This document shows positions 1 to 13,000 of a stretch of DNA of 64,000 nucleotides, one piece after another. A model generated the notes under the pieces. The model searched no databases and was not told the origin of the DNA. It saw only the letters and a program-made list of their open reading frames with translations. How positions within the stretch are numbered: the stretch's first letter is position 1; each line of letters starts with the position of its first letter. The position numbers were made by a program, and so were the translations under genes. This DNA is from an uncultured Bacteroidales bacterium (GTDB lineage: Bacteria > Bacteroidota > Bacteroidia > Bacteroidales > Tenuifilaceae). The stretch covers positions 1 through 64,000 of the forward strand of contig CALBBQ010000006.1 of the NCBI GenBank assembly GCA_937926785.1, in the 5' to 3' direction.

Positions 1-159
1 TTCTCGGAGGCTTTACCAGAGACCCCTATATTATACCCCTAAAGATAATGATGATTCCTGAAACTCCACTATTTCAATGAACTTTTTTATGCTGAAATAC
101 CAATATGTACACTACTTTTATCCTTAACTAAACGACATTGACTGCTAATTTAGAAAACT

Positions 160-1047
160 TTAAAACTTCCATTTTGGTGCAAATGAATACGACAACATGA
201 GCTCATGCGTTCCGGTGTTAATTCTCGAAAGTTTATTCAAAGAAAAATCGAACGCATAGCCAAACGAAATATCGTTGTTAAGCTTCATATCAAAGAAGAT
301 ACCCATTGCATCGCCAATGCGGTAATGTGCACCGAAGTAGAATCGGCTCTTATAAAGCGCTTGGGCTGTTATATCGCAAGTCATAGGAACACCAATCATT
401 GCTCCGGCAAGCATGGATGGCATTAGAACCCAATCGGAGTTAAGTTCGTAGTTATATCCACCAATGATGTAAAGCGGGCTTTTTAGTGTTTTGTCGAATT
501 TTCGGTCGAAAGTGCTTTGCAACATCCGCGGAAGCGAAAGTCCTGCGTAAAACTGGTAGGAGTAGATGTAAGCTCCCACTCCGATGTTGGGGTAGAAACG
601 CTTTTCGTTCTGCGTAAAAGCAGGGTCATCGGGGTTTACGACGTTCAAATTGGTTACTGATGCATGGTAGTATGTAAATCCCCCCTTTATCCCCAGCGAA
701 AGGGTAATATCATCGGTAACCCTTAAACGATATGCGTATGAGCCGGAAAAGTGGGTGTTGCTTAACGGCCAGGTATTATCACTGGTAAGGTTTAGTCCAA
801 CACCTATTTTCTTATCGGGCCAGGGCATGTGTGCAGAGTAACTGAATGTTGTGGGGGCACCCTCTAAGCCAACCCATTGCAGGCGCGATAGCAAACTCAT
901 ATTTAGATTACGAACGGTCCCTGCAATAGCCGGATTAATGGATACCGGATTGTGCAGGTAGTGGGTAAATATTGGCTCCTGCTGAGCTTTCAGAGTTGCT
1001 GCCCAGCAGGCAGCAACTCCAAATGCTATTAGTGTAATCTTTCTCAT
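160..1047 (-). CDS. Type IX secretion system outer-membrane protein, PorP/SprF family
   Basis: This 295-residue protein has an N-terminal signal peptide of about 21 residues ending in TLKAQ, then the QEPIFTHYLHNPVSINPAIAG segment typical of the PorP/SprF family (a Gln/Thr-His-Tyr-hydrophobic-Asn-Pro motif and NPAIAG). The rest alternates short amphipathic strands with aromatic ends, as expected for an outer-membrane beta-barrel, and ends in a strand close to the C-terminus. Family members help secrete or anchor large T9SS cargo; in Flavobacterium johnsoniae SprF is needed to export the adhesin SprB. It starts 11 bases after the stop codon of the giant T9SS cargo gene on the same strand, so the two are almost certainly co-transcribed and this is probably the cargo-specific partner. 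The pairing is inferred from synteny. The family call is firm. Confidence 0.93.
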   Translation of the reverse strand: MRKITLIAFGVAACWAATLKAQQEPIFTHYLHNPVSINPAIAGTVRNLNMSLLSRLQWVGLEGAPTTFSYSAHMPWPDKKIGVGLNLTSDNTWPLSNTHFSGSYAYRLRVTDDITLSLGIKGGFTYYHASVTNLNVVNPDDPAFTQNEKRFYPNIGVGAYIYSYQFYAGLSLPRMLQSTFDRKFDKTLKSPLYIIGGYNYELNSDWVLMPSMLAGAMIGVPMTCDITAQALYKSRFYFGAHYRIGDAMGIFFDMKLNNDISFGYAFDFSLNKLSRINTGTHELMLSYSFAPKWKF

Positions 1048-1058
1048 ATCCTTTATTT

Positions 1059-4000
1059 TTAATATGATCGCTTAATGAATACACTTCCCTTATACAACTT
1101 ACCCGTATCCTTGATTTCAAGTAAATAGTAGTATGTACCATCGGGAAGTTTTGATCCAATTGCCATTGATACGTTTGAGGTACCATCCCAATCGTTTTTG
1201 TACCTATCGCTCTTGTAAACCAGGTTACCCCATCGGTTATATACATGGAGGGTAACATGGAAGAATTGTTCAATGTTTTGAACTTCAAACGTATCGTTAA
1301 TATTATCGCCATTGGGCGAGAACGCTTCAGGGATGATGACTTTCCTGCTAGGATCTTCTACAACAGTAACCATTACAGTAGCCATATCGCACTCATTGTC
1401 AACATCACAAACCCTGTACTGGAACCCTTCAGTACCTTTGTATCCGGGCAAGGGAGTGTACAAAATTTTATAATCAGGGGTAACCACCGCGTTACCGTTA
1501 ACTAAAGGTAGAAGTACCTCAACTGACTTTATACCATCGTTTAGGTATAGGTCGTTGGTTAGTACATCGATGAGAACGGGAGTGCTCATGAATGTTTGAG
1601 CTTCGTCATCTTTAGCGTCTGGGGTATAATTCTCGCGGTTAATAACATTAATTAACACCCTTGCAGTGGAGTAATCTCCATCAACATCCTGAATGTAGTA
1701 CCGAAGGGAATCTATGCCATAAAAGTCTGTCTTGGGTGTGTACCTGATTTTGGTGTTGCTTGCCGGAACGGGATTAGCAACTCCATTAGTAGGTTTTATG
1801 TAAACCACTGCAATTATACCGCCATCGTTTTTACGTATATCGTTAAACGTTGGATCAAACTCTACCCATCGGTTCTTATACGTGGTTACGGTATCGTTTA
1901 GAGCCAAGGGAACTAAGTTTGTATTTTTAACCCTTATGGTTACTGTGGTAGTAGAGCAGTCGTTATCGAAATCGCAAACCTGATAACGGAAGTAATCCTC
2001 GCCTAAGTAGTTGGTTGCCGGGGTGTAGGTAACCGTGTTATCGGCTTGAATTAAAGCGTTGCCATGTGCGGGCATTTGGGTAAGCAGTAGCTTTATACCT
2101 CCATCCTCCAGCCCCGTGTCGTTGAAAAGCACATCAACATTTACGGCAGTGTTAATAACGGTTCCCCTACCATCGGGCATGGCTTTGGGTTTATGGTCTG
2201 GACGCTCTGCAACATCAATGTATATCTTGGCTATACCGTAGTCGCCATCCTCGTCGACTACCATGTATGAAAGGGAATCCTTTCCTACAAACCAGCTTGA
2301 TGGGATGTAACGTATATTCCGGCTATCGAATACGTAGGCAAAACCGTGGCGGGGTTTGCTCATCACCTTGATGTACGAAACGCCATCGTTGAGCCCGGTA
2401 TCATTCTTTAGCACATCTACTAAAACGGGAACATTCATAGTAGTAGAAGCGCTATCGTTTACTGCAACCGGTACATAGTTAAATTCCTTAACATTTACAG
2501 TAACTGTAGCAACATTGCTGGTGTCATTATCCCTATCGGTGATGTAATAGGTGAAGTTAGCCAGACCTAGATAACCTGTAGCAGGGGTAAAGGTTACTGT
2601 ATTGTCAGGGTTGCGCACAACGGTTCCCTTTGCAGGGTCGGGGTTCTGATCGATATGAACGGTAATCCAACCGTCGTCGAGACCATCATCATTGATTAGC
2701 ACATCAATGGTAACAGGTTGATTCTTTGAGGTTGCGCGGTTGTCGTCGTTGGCAACGGGAATGGCATTAAGCCTGTCAATTACACTCACGTAAACGGTAG
2801 CGAGGGAATAATCACCGTCAACATCCTCCACGTAATAGGTAAACTGGTCATTTCCGATAAAGAAGTAAGAGGGTGTATAGGTTACGGTGAAATCGGGGTT
2901 AACGGTTACAGTTCCCCACAAGGGTTGGGTATGAATCTGTACGCTCTTTATGCCTTCATAAAGTAGCGTATCGTTGGCAAGTACTTCAATATCTATAGGG
3001 GTATTTACGTAGGTTGTTACGTAATCGTCCTTGGCTTCGGGTATCATGTTAAACGGCTTAACGGTCATTTGCACTGATGCCTCGGAGTACTCACCGTCAA
3101 CATCGGTTACCCTGTAAGCGAACTGATCGGGACCAAGATATCCATCCTCAGGGGTGTAGGTTACTGTATTGTCGGCGTTAGCCACTGCTGTTCCATGGCT
3201 TGGGTTGCTTACAATGGTTACTACAATTGGTACATCCTCTAAGCCGGTATCGTTGAAGAGAACATCAACAATTCTTGGTGTATTGTACGATGTAGCACGT
3301 CTATCAAAGTTAGCATAAGGAATATGGTTTATCCGCTCAACAACATTCACCGTCACCGTTGCAACCGAATAGTCGCCATCTACATCCTCGATGATGTACT
3401 GGAATGTATCGGTACCAATAAACATGTAGGATGGTGTGTACTTAATGGTTCGGTTGGAGTTAATGATAACGGTTCCGAACTGGGGCTGAACATGGATTCT
3501 TATATCGCCAAATCCATCGTCAAGGCCTGAGTCGTTTGCTAGTACATTGATGTCAACCGAAATATTCATGGCTGTGGTAACGTTGTCGTTCACTGCAAGA
3601 GGTACGATATTCTGCCCTTCCTTAACTCTGATGGTAACCAGCGCATCATCGCTGTCGCCATCAGCATCGGTTACTGTGTAACGGAAGGTCATGGTGCCTA
3701 TAAATCCGGAGGCAGGAGTAAAGGTAACCGTGTTATCGGGGTTAACGGTAGCAGTTCCCAAAGCGGGTTGTTCAGTTACCGTAACAGTTAGCGGAACATC
3801 GTCCAGACCTGTATCGTTAAACAGTACATCAACCGTAACGCTCTTGTCGAAGCTACAACCGCGACGGTCGTCATTAGCAACGGGAATGGCATCGGGGCGT
3901 TCAATAACGGTTACTGTTACTGTTGCCATGGCAAAGTCGCCATCCACGTCTTCAACAACGTACTGGAAGGTTTCAGTGCCTACAAACATGTAGCTTGGGG

Positions 4001-7000
4001 TATAGGTTACTGTACGGTTTGAGTTAACCACAACCGAGCCAAACTGTGGCTGTTTGTAGATGTAGAGCGAACCGAAGCCATCATCTAACCCGCTATCGTT
4101 TGCTAGAACGTTAATGGTTACCGGTTTGTTAACGATTGTTGTAGCAGCATCGTTAACTGCAACAGGAACAAAGTTCTGTCCGGATTTAACAATAACGGTC
4201 ACGAGAGCATCATCGCTGTCGCCATCGGCATCGGTTACGGTGTATCGGAAGGTCATTTCTCCAATAAATCCGTTAGCAGGAGTAAAGGTAACCGTGTTAT
4301 CGGCATTAACAATGGCTATACCTTGAGCAGGAGCTTGAGTAATTGTAACGGTTAATGGTACATCATCGAGGCCTGTATCGTTAAATAGTACATCGATTGT
4401 ACGGCTTTGGTTGAAGCTGCAGCCTACGCGGTCGTCTTTAGCAATAGGGGTAGCATCGGGTTTTTCGATTACATTAACGGTTACAGTAGCTACTGAGTAA
4501 TCGCCATCGGCATCCTCAACCAGGTACTCAAAGGTATCGGTACCAAGGAACATGTAGCTGGGGTAATAGGTAATGGTTCTGTTGGCGTTTACTGAAACCG
4601 TTCCAAAAAGAGGTTGGGTGCGTATGGTAAGGTTGCCAAAGCCATCGTCAAATCCTGTATCGTTTGCCAATACATTGATATCTACCGGAGTATTAATGAT
4701 TGTATTCACAATGTCGTTCTGAGCAACAGGAATGTGGTTAACACCGGGTTTAACGGTGATGGTAACCAAAGCATCGTCGCTTTCACCATTAATATCGGTT
4801 ACCACATAGCGGAAGGTTGACTGTCCGACAAAACCGTTTTCGGGAGTGTAGGTTACGGTATTATCAGCATTAACCACTACGTTTCCAATAGCAGGCGGTT
4901 GGCTGATGGTAACAGTTAAGGGTACATCGTCAAGTCCGGTATCGTTGAATAGTACATCAACCACTACGCTTTGGTTAAAGCTGCATCCGCGGAAGTCGTC
5001 GTTGGCAACGGGTATTGCATTTTGTTTGTCGAGTACGGTTACGGTAACAGTTGCCATGGAGTAATCGCCATCGGCATCTTCTATCACATACTGGAAGGTT
5101 TCTGTACCTACAAACATGTAGCTTGGGGTATAGGTTACAGTGCGATTTGCATTAACCACAACCGTACCAAACTCGGGTTGACGGTATATGTAAAGCGAAC
5201 CGAAACCATCTTCCAAACCACGGTCGTTGGCCAATACATTGATAAATACAGGAGTATTAACCTTTGTGGTAGCAGCATCGTCAACCGCTACAGGAACAAT
5301 GTTAGTTCCACTCTTAACGGTGATGGTAACAGTAGCATCGTCGCTGTCGCCATCGGCATCCGTAACCGAGTAGCGGAAGGTCATCTGACCAATGAAGCCA
5401 TTGGCAGGTGTGAAAGTTACGGTATTATCAGAATTAACGGTTGCTGTACCTTGTGCAGGATTTTCTATTACAGCCACGGTAACAGGAACGTCATCTAACC
5501 CTGTATCATTGAACAGAACATCAACTACAACATTCTGGTTAAAGCTACAGCCACGACGGTCGTCGTTAGCAACCGGGATGTAGTCGGGACGGTCAATCAC
5601 GGTTACTTTCACCTGACCGATAGCCAAATCGCCATCTACATCAGTAATCATGTAGTAGAAGGTTTCAGTACCCACAAACATGTAGGTTGGGGTATAGGTG
5701 ATAGTACGGTTGGCATTTACCTGAACCGAACCAAATTCGGGGGCGATATGAATGGTAAGGCTTCCAAAGCCATCTTCTAGTCCAGCGTCGTTGGCCAGTA
5801 CGTTTATATTTACAGGTTTGTTGACAATGGTTGTGGCTGAGTCCTTCCGGGCAACAGGTACATTGTTAACACCATCCTTTACAGTTATGGTTACACTGGC
5901 CACAGAGCATTCGCCATCAACATCACACACCTGGTACTGGAATACATCGGTTCCAACAAATCCAGTGCTTGGGGTATAGGTAATGGAATCGTTAGTTGGG
6001 TTAACAGCATAGGTTCCATTGGAAGGATCGGTAATAACAGCAAGGGAAGCAACGCCATCATCCAGCCCGGTATCGTTGGTAAGTACATCAACTTTTACCT
6101 TGGTGTTTTTAGAAGTTGCACGACTATCGGGATTTGCCTTTGGAACAGCATTGGGTTTTGGGGTAACCACAACGGTTACAATTGCCAAATCGTAGTCGCC
6201 ATCCACATCTTGCAGCATGTAAACAAACTGATCGGTACCCACAAAACTGGTATTGGGAGTATAGGTTACCGTACGATTTGCATTCACCACTACGCTACCA
6301 TTTGCAGGTTGAGCGTATATGGTTATGCTGCCGAATCCATCCTCAAGACCACTGTCGTTAGCCAAAACGTTGATTGCTTTTGGCGTATTCACTGAAGTAG
6401 AAGCTGCATCGTCGTTTGCTACGGGGATATGGTTAACCGGGCGAACATTTATGGTAACGGTAGCTACGCTACAATCGTTATCAACATCACATACCTTATA
6501 CTTAAAGGTAGCCAAACCGGTAAATCCTGTCGCAGGGGTAAATGTTACCGTGTTATCAACGTTAGCTGATGCCGTACCCGAAGCAGGTTGCTCCTCGATG
6601 GTAACAACTATGCCGCCGTCCTCTAAGCCTGTGTCGTTGATAAGCACATCAACTACACGAGGTGTATTGATTGATGCGCCACGGCTATCGTTTACTGCAA
6701 GGGGCTTATCGTCAATCTTTGTAACATTAACCGTTACTGTTGCATCGGCCCAGCTGTCGTTGTTAAGAGTTACGCGGTAGGTAAACGATACTGGTCCGTT
6801 GTATGTTTTAACCGGTGTAAATGTAACTGATTTATCGGCATTTACAATAACACTGCCCTTGTCGGGATCTGGGTGTGTGGCTATCGACAGGGTTTTAACC
6901 CCTATATCCAACCCCTTATCGTTGGCAAGAACATTAAGGTTAACAGGTGTTTCCTCATCGGTTGTTCCCGGGTCATCAACTGGGCGAGGAGTTTGATCGT

Positions 7001-10000
7001 CAAGGTTGGTAGCAGCTACTGAAGGTATTGTTATGCTATTATAGTTGGGATCGGCACTCGATGATGTAATGTTCACCTGATAGGATTGATCGCCGTCGTT
7101 GATGTCATCATCAACGCCAGTTAGTGTTACGGTAACAGGAGTATTCCAGTTGCTTCCGTTAAAAGTATGCGATGCAGGAGAAACTGTACCTTCACCTGTA
7201 TTGCTCGACACAAATGAAACAGCAACATTAGCAATAGGTGCAGTGTTGAGCAACATCTGGAATGTTGCCGTGCCTCCCGCTTCGGTTGTGATAAGTCCGC
7301 TTACAGGGAATACGTTCACCCCAGCCTGGTCGTTATCAATATTCTGAAGTGTGATATCATCCGGATCAATGCCGTTGTAATTTAGATCAAGGCTAACAGC
7401 AGGATGTAAAATTATTGTGTAGGTCTGGTTACCATCAGCTACGGCATCGTCAACACCGGTAACGGTTATCGTTTGTGGTGAATTCCAGTTAGCACCGGTA
7501 AAGGTTACACTTGCAGGTGATACAGTACCCTCTGTTACATCGCTTGACTCGATATTGATGGTAACATCGTTGGTTGGCTCACTTGCAAGTACGATTGTGA
7601 ACGTAGCTGTTGTGCCATCTTCGCGTGTATTACCGCTGATTGCTGAAACATTGATTCCAGCCACATCATCGTCGATACAGGTTACCTGAATATCGGGCGG
7701 GTTAAGGCTGTTATACTTACCATCGGCGCTGGTGGCAGGCGAAGTAGAAACAGTAAAGGTTACATCGCCATCGTCGATGAAATTATTAACGGGTGAAATG
7801 GTAACCTCTTGGTTTACATTCCAGTTTGCTGGAGTAAAGGTTAAAGTTCCAGGCGAAACAGTTCCCTTGTTCGTATTCTCGGAGGTGATGTCGAAAGTAA
7901 CATTGGCCGTTGGCTTTGTAGCAAGTTTAAAGCTAACGGTAACAGGGCTTCCGATCTCGGAATAAGATACTGTTGTAGGCGTTACTATGTAACCTGCCAC
8001 ATCGTTATCGCGATTGGTAACCGACACATCAACCGGGTTGAGGTTGTCGTACTTGGTGTCGGCACTTATGCAGGGTTGAGTCTCAATGAAGTAGGCCACA
8101 TCGTCATCGTCCACATCGTCGTTAACGCCTGTAATGGTAATGGTTTGGGGTATGTTCCAGTTGCCTGATGTAAAGGTAACACTCGTGGGTGAGATGATAC
8201 CCTCGTTGGTGTTCGTCGAATTAAGGTTTATAGTAACGTTTGCCATTGGCTGGCTATTCAGCCTTATGGTAAAGGTTGCCTGTCCCCCATCCTCGGTGGT
8301 GGTTAAACCATTGTATGGATCGATGGTTACCCCTGCAACATCGTTGTTGATGTTGGTCACCGATACATCGGCAGCATTCAAACCATTGTACTTGGAATCG
8401 GAGCTGGATGCAGGAGCAGTAACAATGGTGTAGGCTATATTACCATCGTCGACAAAATCGTCAACACCGGTAACCGTTACGGTTACAGGGGTACCCCAGT
8501 TGGCGGGAGTAATGGTTACCGAAGTAGGCGAAACGATACCCTCGGCGGTATTACTTGATGTGAGCCCAATGGTAACATTAGCCGTTGGACGGGTATTCAG
8601 CTTAATGGTAAAGGTTGCAGTCCCACCGGCTTCAGTTGTTGTTAGACCCGAGGTTGGATTAACAGTTATTCCGGCAGTATCGTTATCAATATTGGTAACC
8701 GACACGTTGGCTGGGTTCAACCCATTGTACTTGCTATCGGTACTGGTTGCAACACCGGTAATTATGGTATAGGCAATATTATCGTCATCAATATCATCGT
8801 CAACACCTGTAATTACAATGGTTTGGGGTACATTCCAGTTAGCGGGTGTAAAGGTTATACTCGATACGCTAACGGTACCCTCTGCGGTATTGCTCGATGA
8901 AATGGGTATGGTAACATTGGCGGTAGGACGGGTATTGAGTTTAATGGTGAACTGGGCTGTTCCGCCAGCCTCGGTAGTGGTTAATCCCGAAGTAGGAGTA
9001 ACAGTGAAACCAGCTGTATCGTTATCGATATTGGTTACCGACACATCAGCGGGGTTAATACCGCTGTACTTAGCATCGGTACTTGCGGCTGGGTTGGTAA
9101 TAATTGTATAAACCACATTGTCGTCATCCACATCGTCATCAACTCCGGTAATGGTAACCGTTTGTGCAGAGTTCCAGTTGGCAGGTGTAAATGTTAACGA
9201 TACCGGTGAAACAGAACCTTCAGCCGGGTTGCTAGATGTTAATGTAATGGTAACGTTAGCAGTTGGACGGGTATTTAACCTAACTGTAAACTGGGCAGTA
9301 CCACCGGCCTCGGTTGTAGTTAATCCGCTGGTGGGTGAAATGGTAAACCCTGCAACATCATTATCGAGATTGGTTACCGATACATCTGCGGGGTTCATTC
9401 CGTTGTACTTATTATCGGTACTGGTTGCTGCGGCAGTTATAACGGTGTATGCTACATCATCGTCGTCAATATCATCGTCAACGCCCGTTACAGTAACGGT
9501 TTGAGGAGTGCTCCAATTACTTGGGGTAAATGTTACACTTGCAGGTGAAACCACACCCTCGGCAGTATTGCTTGATGTTAATCCGATAGTAACATTGGCG
9601 GTTGGACGCGAGTTAAGCCTAATAGTAAAAGTAGCCGTGCCGCCAGCTTCGGTGGTAGTTAACCCCGAGGTGGGGGTAACGGTAATACCGGCAACATCAT
9701 CGTTCACGTTGGTGACAGTAACGTCGGGAACGTTCATGTTGTTATAGTTGGGATCTGAACTGATAGCATTTGAGGTTACAACAGAATAGGTAATATCGCC
9801 ATCGTCCTCATCGTCGTTTACCGGGGTTACGGTTATGGTTTTGGGCGTATTCCAGTCGGTTGTACTGAATACAACACTGGCGGGTGAAACAGTACCCTCG
9901 GTTAAATCGCTCGACGATACATTGATAGTAACGTTGGCTGTGGGCTTGGTATTAAGAACAATGGCAAAGGTAACGGGGCTTCCGCTCTCGTGGGTGGTAA

Positions 10001-13000
10001 GTGAGGTTGGCGACACAGTTACGCCAGCCACGTCGTTATCCATATTGGTTACCGACACATCGGTTGGGTTAATACCATTATATAAGGGGTCGGTACTGGT
10101 AGCTGCAGCTGTAATTATGGTGTATGCCTGAGGTCCATCGGCAACGGCATCGTCAACACCTGTTATGGTAACTGTTTGCGGGATATTCCAGTTGCCCGAT
10201 GTGAAAGTTACCGAGGCAGGGCTTACTGTACCCTCAGCAGGGTTGCTCGACGAAAGCCCAATGGTCACATTGGCCGATGGTTGGCTTGTTAGCACAATGG
10301 TAAAGGTAGCTTTTCCACCACCTTCAGTGGTAACCAAACCGCTTGTTGGGTTAACTATTATACCTGCATCATCGTCGTCGATGTTGGTGGCCGATACGCT
10401 AAAGGTACGTCCGTTGTACTTAGAATCAGTGCTTGAAGCATTTCCATTAACAGCGTAGGCCTGGTCGCCATCGTCAACCCAGTCGTTTTGGCCGGTGAGG
10501 GTTACGGTTTGAGCAGTGTTCCAGTTTGTGGTGGTAAAGGTTAAGGTAGTAGGCGAAACCGTGCCCTCGGCGGGTTTAGTTGAAGTGAGACTGATGGTTA
10601 CGTTAGCAGTAGGTCGACTGTTAAGCCTTACGGTAAAGGTAGCCGTTCCGCCGGCTTCGGTTGTTTGCAAACCGGTGGTGGGGCTTACCGTTATTCCTGC
10701 AGTATCGTTATTAATGTTAACCACACTCACATCGGCAGGGTTTAAGTTGTTGTATTTGGGATCGGTACTAACTGCCGGGGCTGTTACTATGGTGTAGTTA
10801 ATGTTTCCATCGTCAATATCGTCGTCAACGCCGGTAATAGTAATGGTCTGAGGAGTGTTCCAGTTAGCCGGGGTAAAGGTTACTGAGGTTGGGCTTACGG
10901 TACCCTCTGCTGTGTTGCTGGAGCTCAAGCTTATGGTAACGTTGTTCAACGGCTGGCTATTCAACCTTATGGTAAAGGTTGCCTGGCCACCCGCCTCGGT
11001 GGTGGTTAGTCCGCTTGTGGGGTTTACAACAATACCGGCCACATCGTTATTTATGTTGGTAACCGTTACATCGGGTACATTGATATTGTTAAAAATAGGG
11101 TCGGTACTGCTGGTATTGGATGTAATAATGGTGTAAACCACATTGCCATCGTCAACCTGGTCGTCAACACCGGTTACCGTTATGGTTTGGTTTGTGTTCC
11201 AGTTAGCCGGGGTAAAGGTTACTGAGGTTGGGCTAACCGTACCCTCGGAAGTATTACTCGAGGATAGAGTAATGGTAACATTGGCTGCGGGCTGAGCGGT
11301 GAGCCTCATGGTGAAGGTGGCTGTACCTCCCGCCTCAGTGGTTGTTAATCCGCTGGTTGGGTTAACATTAACCCCTGCCACATCGTTGTCGAGATTCAGT
11401 AGGGTAATATCGGCAGGGTCGATATTATTATAGTAGGTATCGGCGCTGCTCGACGGGCCAATGTTAATAGTGTAAGAAATATTCCCATCAACAATGTAAT
11501 CGTCAACACCGGTTACGGTTACCGTTTGAGCCACATTCCAGTTGGCTGGGGTAAATGTAAGCAAAGCAACCGATACGGTACCCTCGGTTAAGTCGGAGCT
11601 GCTGATAGGTAGAGTAACATTGGCTGTAGGCTGAGTTTTGAGCACTACGGTGAAGGTTGCGGTACCTCCGGCCTCGGTGGTGTTTCCTGAAATTGCCGAT
11701 ATGGTAAAGCCCGGTTCCCTGACAACTATAGTAGCTGTGGAGTTGAGAGGAATTTCGCAGTTTCCGTTGTTGGCTTTAACCACAAACACATTATTTCCAA
11801 CCTGGAGGTTTGCTGCCGGTATTGTAATTACAATATTACCGCCCGTACCAACACCGGAGGTTACATAAACATTGTTCTTATAAACATTGTAGGTTACCCC
11901 GTTTTGGGTTGAGTTTACAGTTATGGTTCCATTGTGTCCGGGGTCAACTGTGCTTCCGGTAACGGTTAACCCCGTGCTTGGTGGGTTAACCACGCTAATG
12001 GTGAATGGGGCAGAAGTTGCGGTACATCCTGCTTTGGTAACCTTAAGGGTGTAGTTGGTTCCGGCATCGGCTAATACCGCGCTTGCCTTATAGAACTGCT
12101 TGGCTGTTGAAACTACCGTAGTTCCCTTTTTCCACTCATAGCTTGCGTTGTTCTCAACCGCACTCAGGTTAATTTCTTCCCCTACACAAACATTTACATC
12201 GCCGGTAAATGTAGTGTTGGGCGATATCTCAACGGTAAAGTATCGAGTGGATACACATCCTCCCTTTGATACGGTAAGCGACCACTGGCCGGGGTTAAAG
12301 TTGCCCCAGGTTAGGTTGAGGGTTTGGGTGGTGGATTTAGTGGTTGCGCCATACTTCCATGTGTATGAATCGGCTCCCTGTTCCTGGGCAATCAGATATA
12401 AGTTTTGGCCAACACAAACGGTTGTATCGCCGGAGAACTCCAAATCGGGACCCACGTAAATGGCAAACTCCTTAATGGTTTGCGAGTAGCCGTCATCGGC
12501 CAGCAGGTAAATGATGGCATGACCCGATTTATTGGCAACCGGGGTAACCCTAACCCAGCGGTTGGTACCACTACCGCCAACCTGAATGTTCCCATTTAGC
12601 ACAAAGTTGGGGTCGTGCGAGTAGGCGGTTACAGTAATATTATCGGCAGGAGTTTGTGAACCATCGCCCACGGTGAAATTAAGAGTTGAAGGAGTGCTAT
12701 TGGTACAAACGCTCTGATCGGAAGGCGGGGTGATGGTTGGCGGTGTATTTACGGTTAGGTAAACCTTTTCGGTATTATTAGAGTAAAGGTTATTGTTATT
12801 CCGTCCTTCATACACAAAATAGGTACGCCCCCACCAGTTGGTGTTAGGCACAAAGTTCAGATTTGGAAGCTGTGCAAGGGTTACCGTATAAGGCACAGTG
12901 CTAATGGGGGTTGTTCCAACACGCAGTGTTCCGTTTGTTGGAAGTTGGGTTATACGAATTTCCTTGAGGGCAACGCCGGTGGGGTCGAAGAACTTACTGG

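Noticed and set aside
1..80. Possible 3' end of a plus-strand gene at the window edge
   Set aside because: All three frames stay open for only 13-26 codons before a stop, and no motif distinguishes one. Too short to call.
3691..10797. Many plus-strand open frames of 70-175 codons opposite the giant gene
   Set aside because: They recur at the repeat period (about 280 or 340 bp) and translate the antisense of the repeats into Val/Thr/Ser-rich peptides. They have no promoter or family resemblance.
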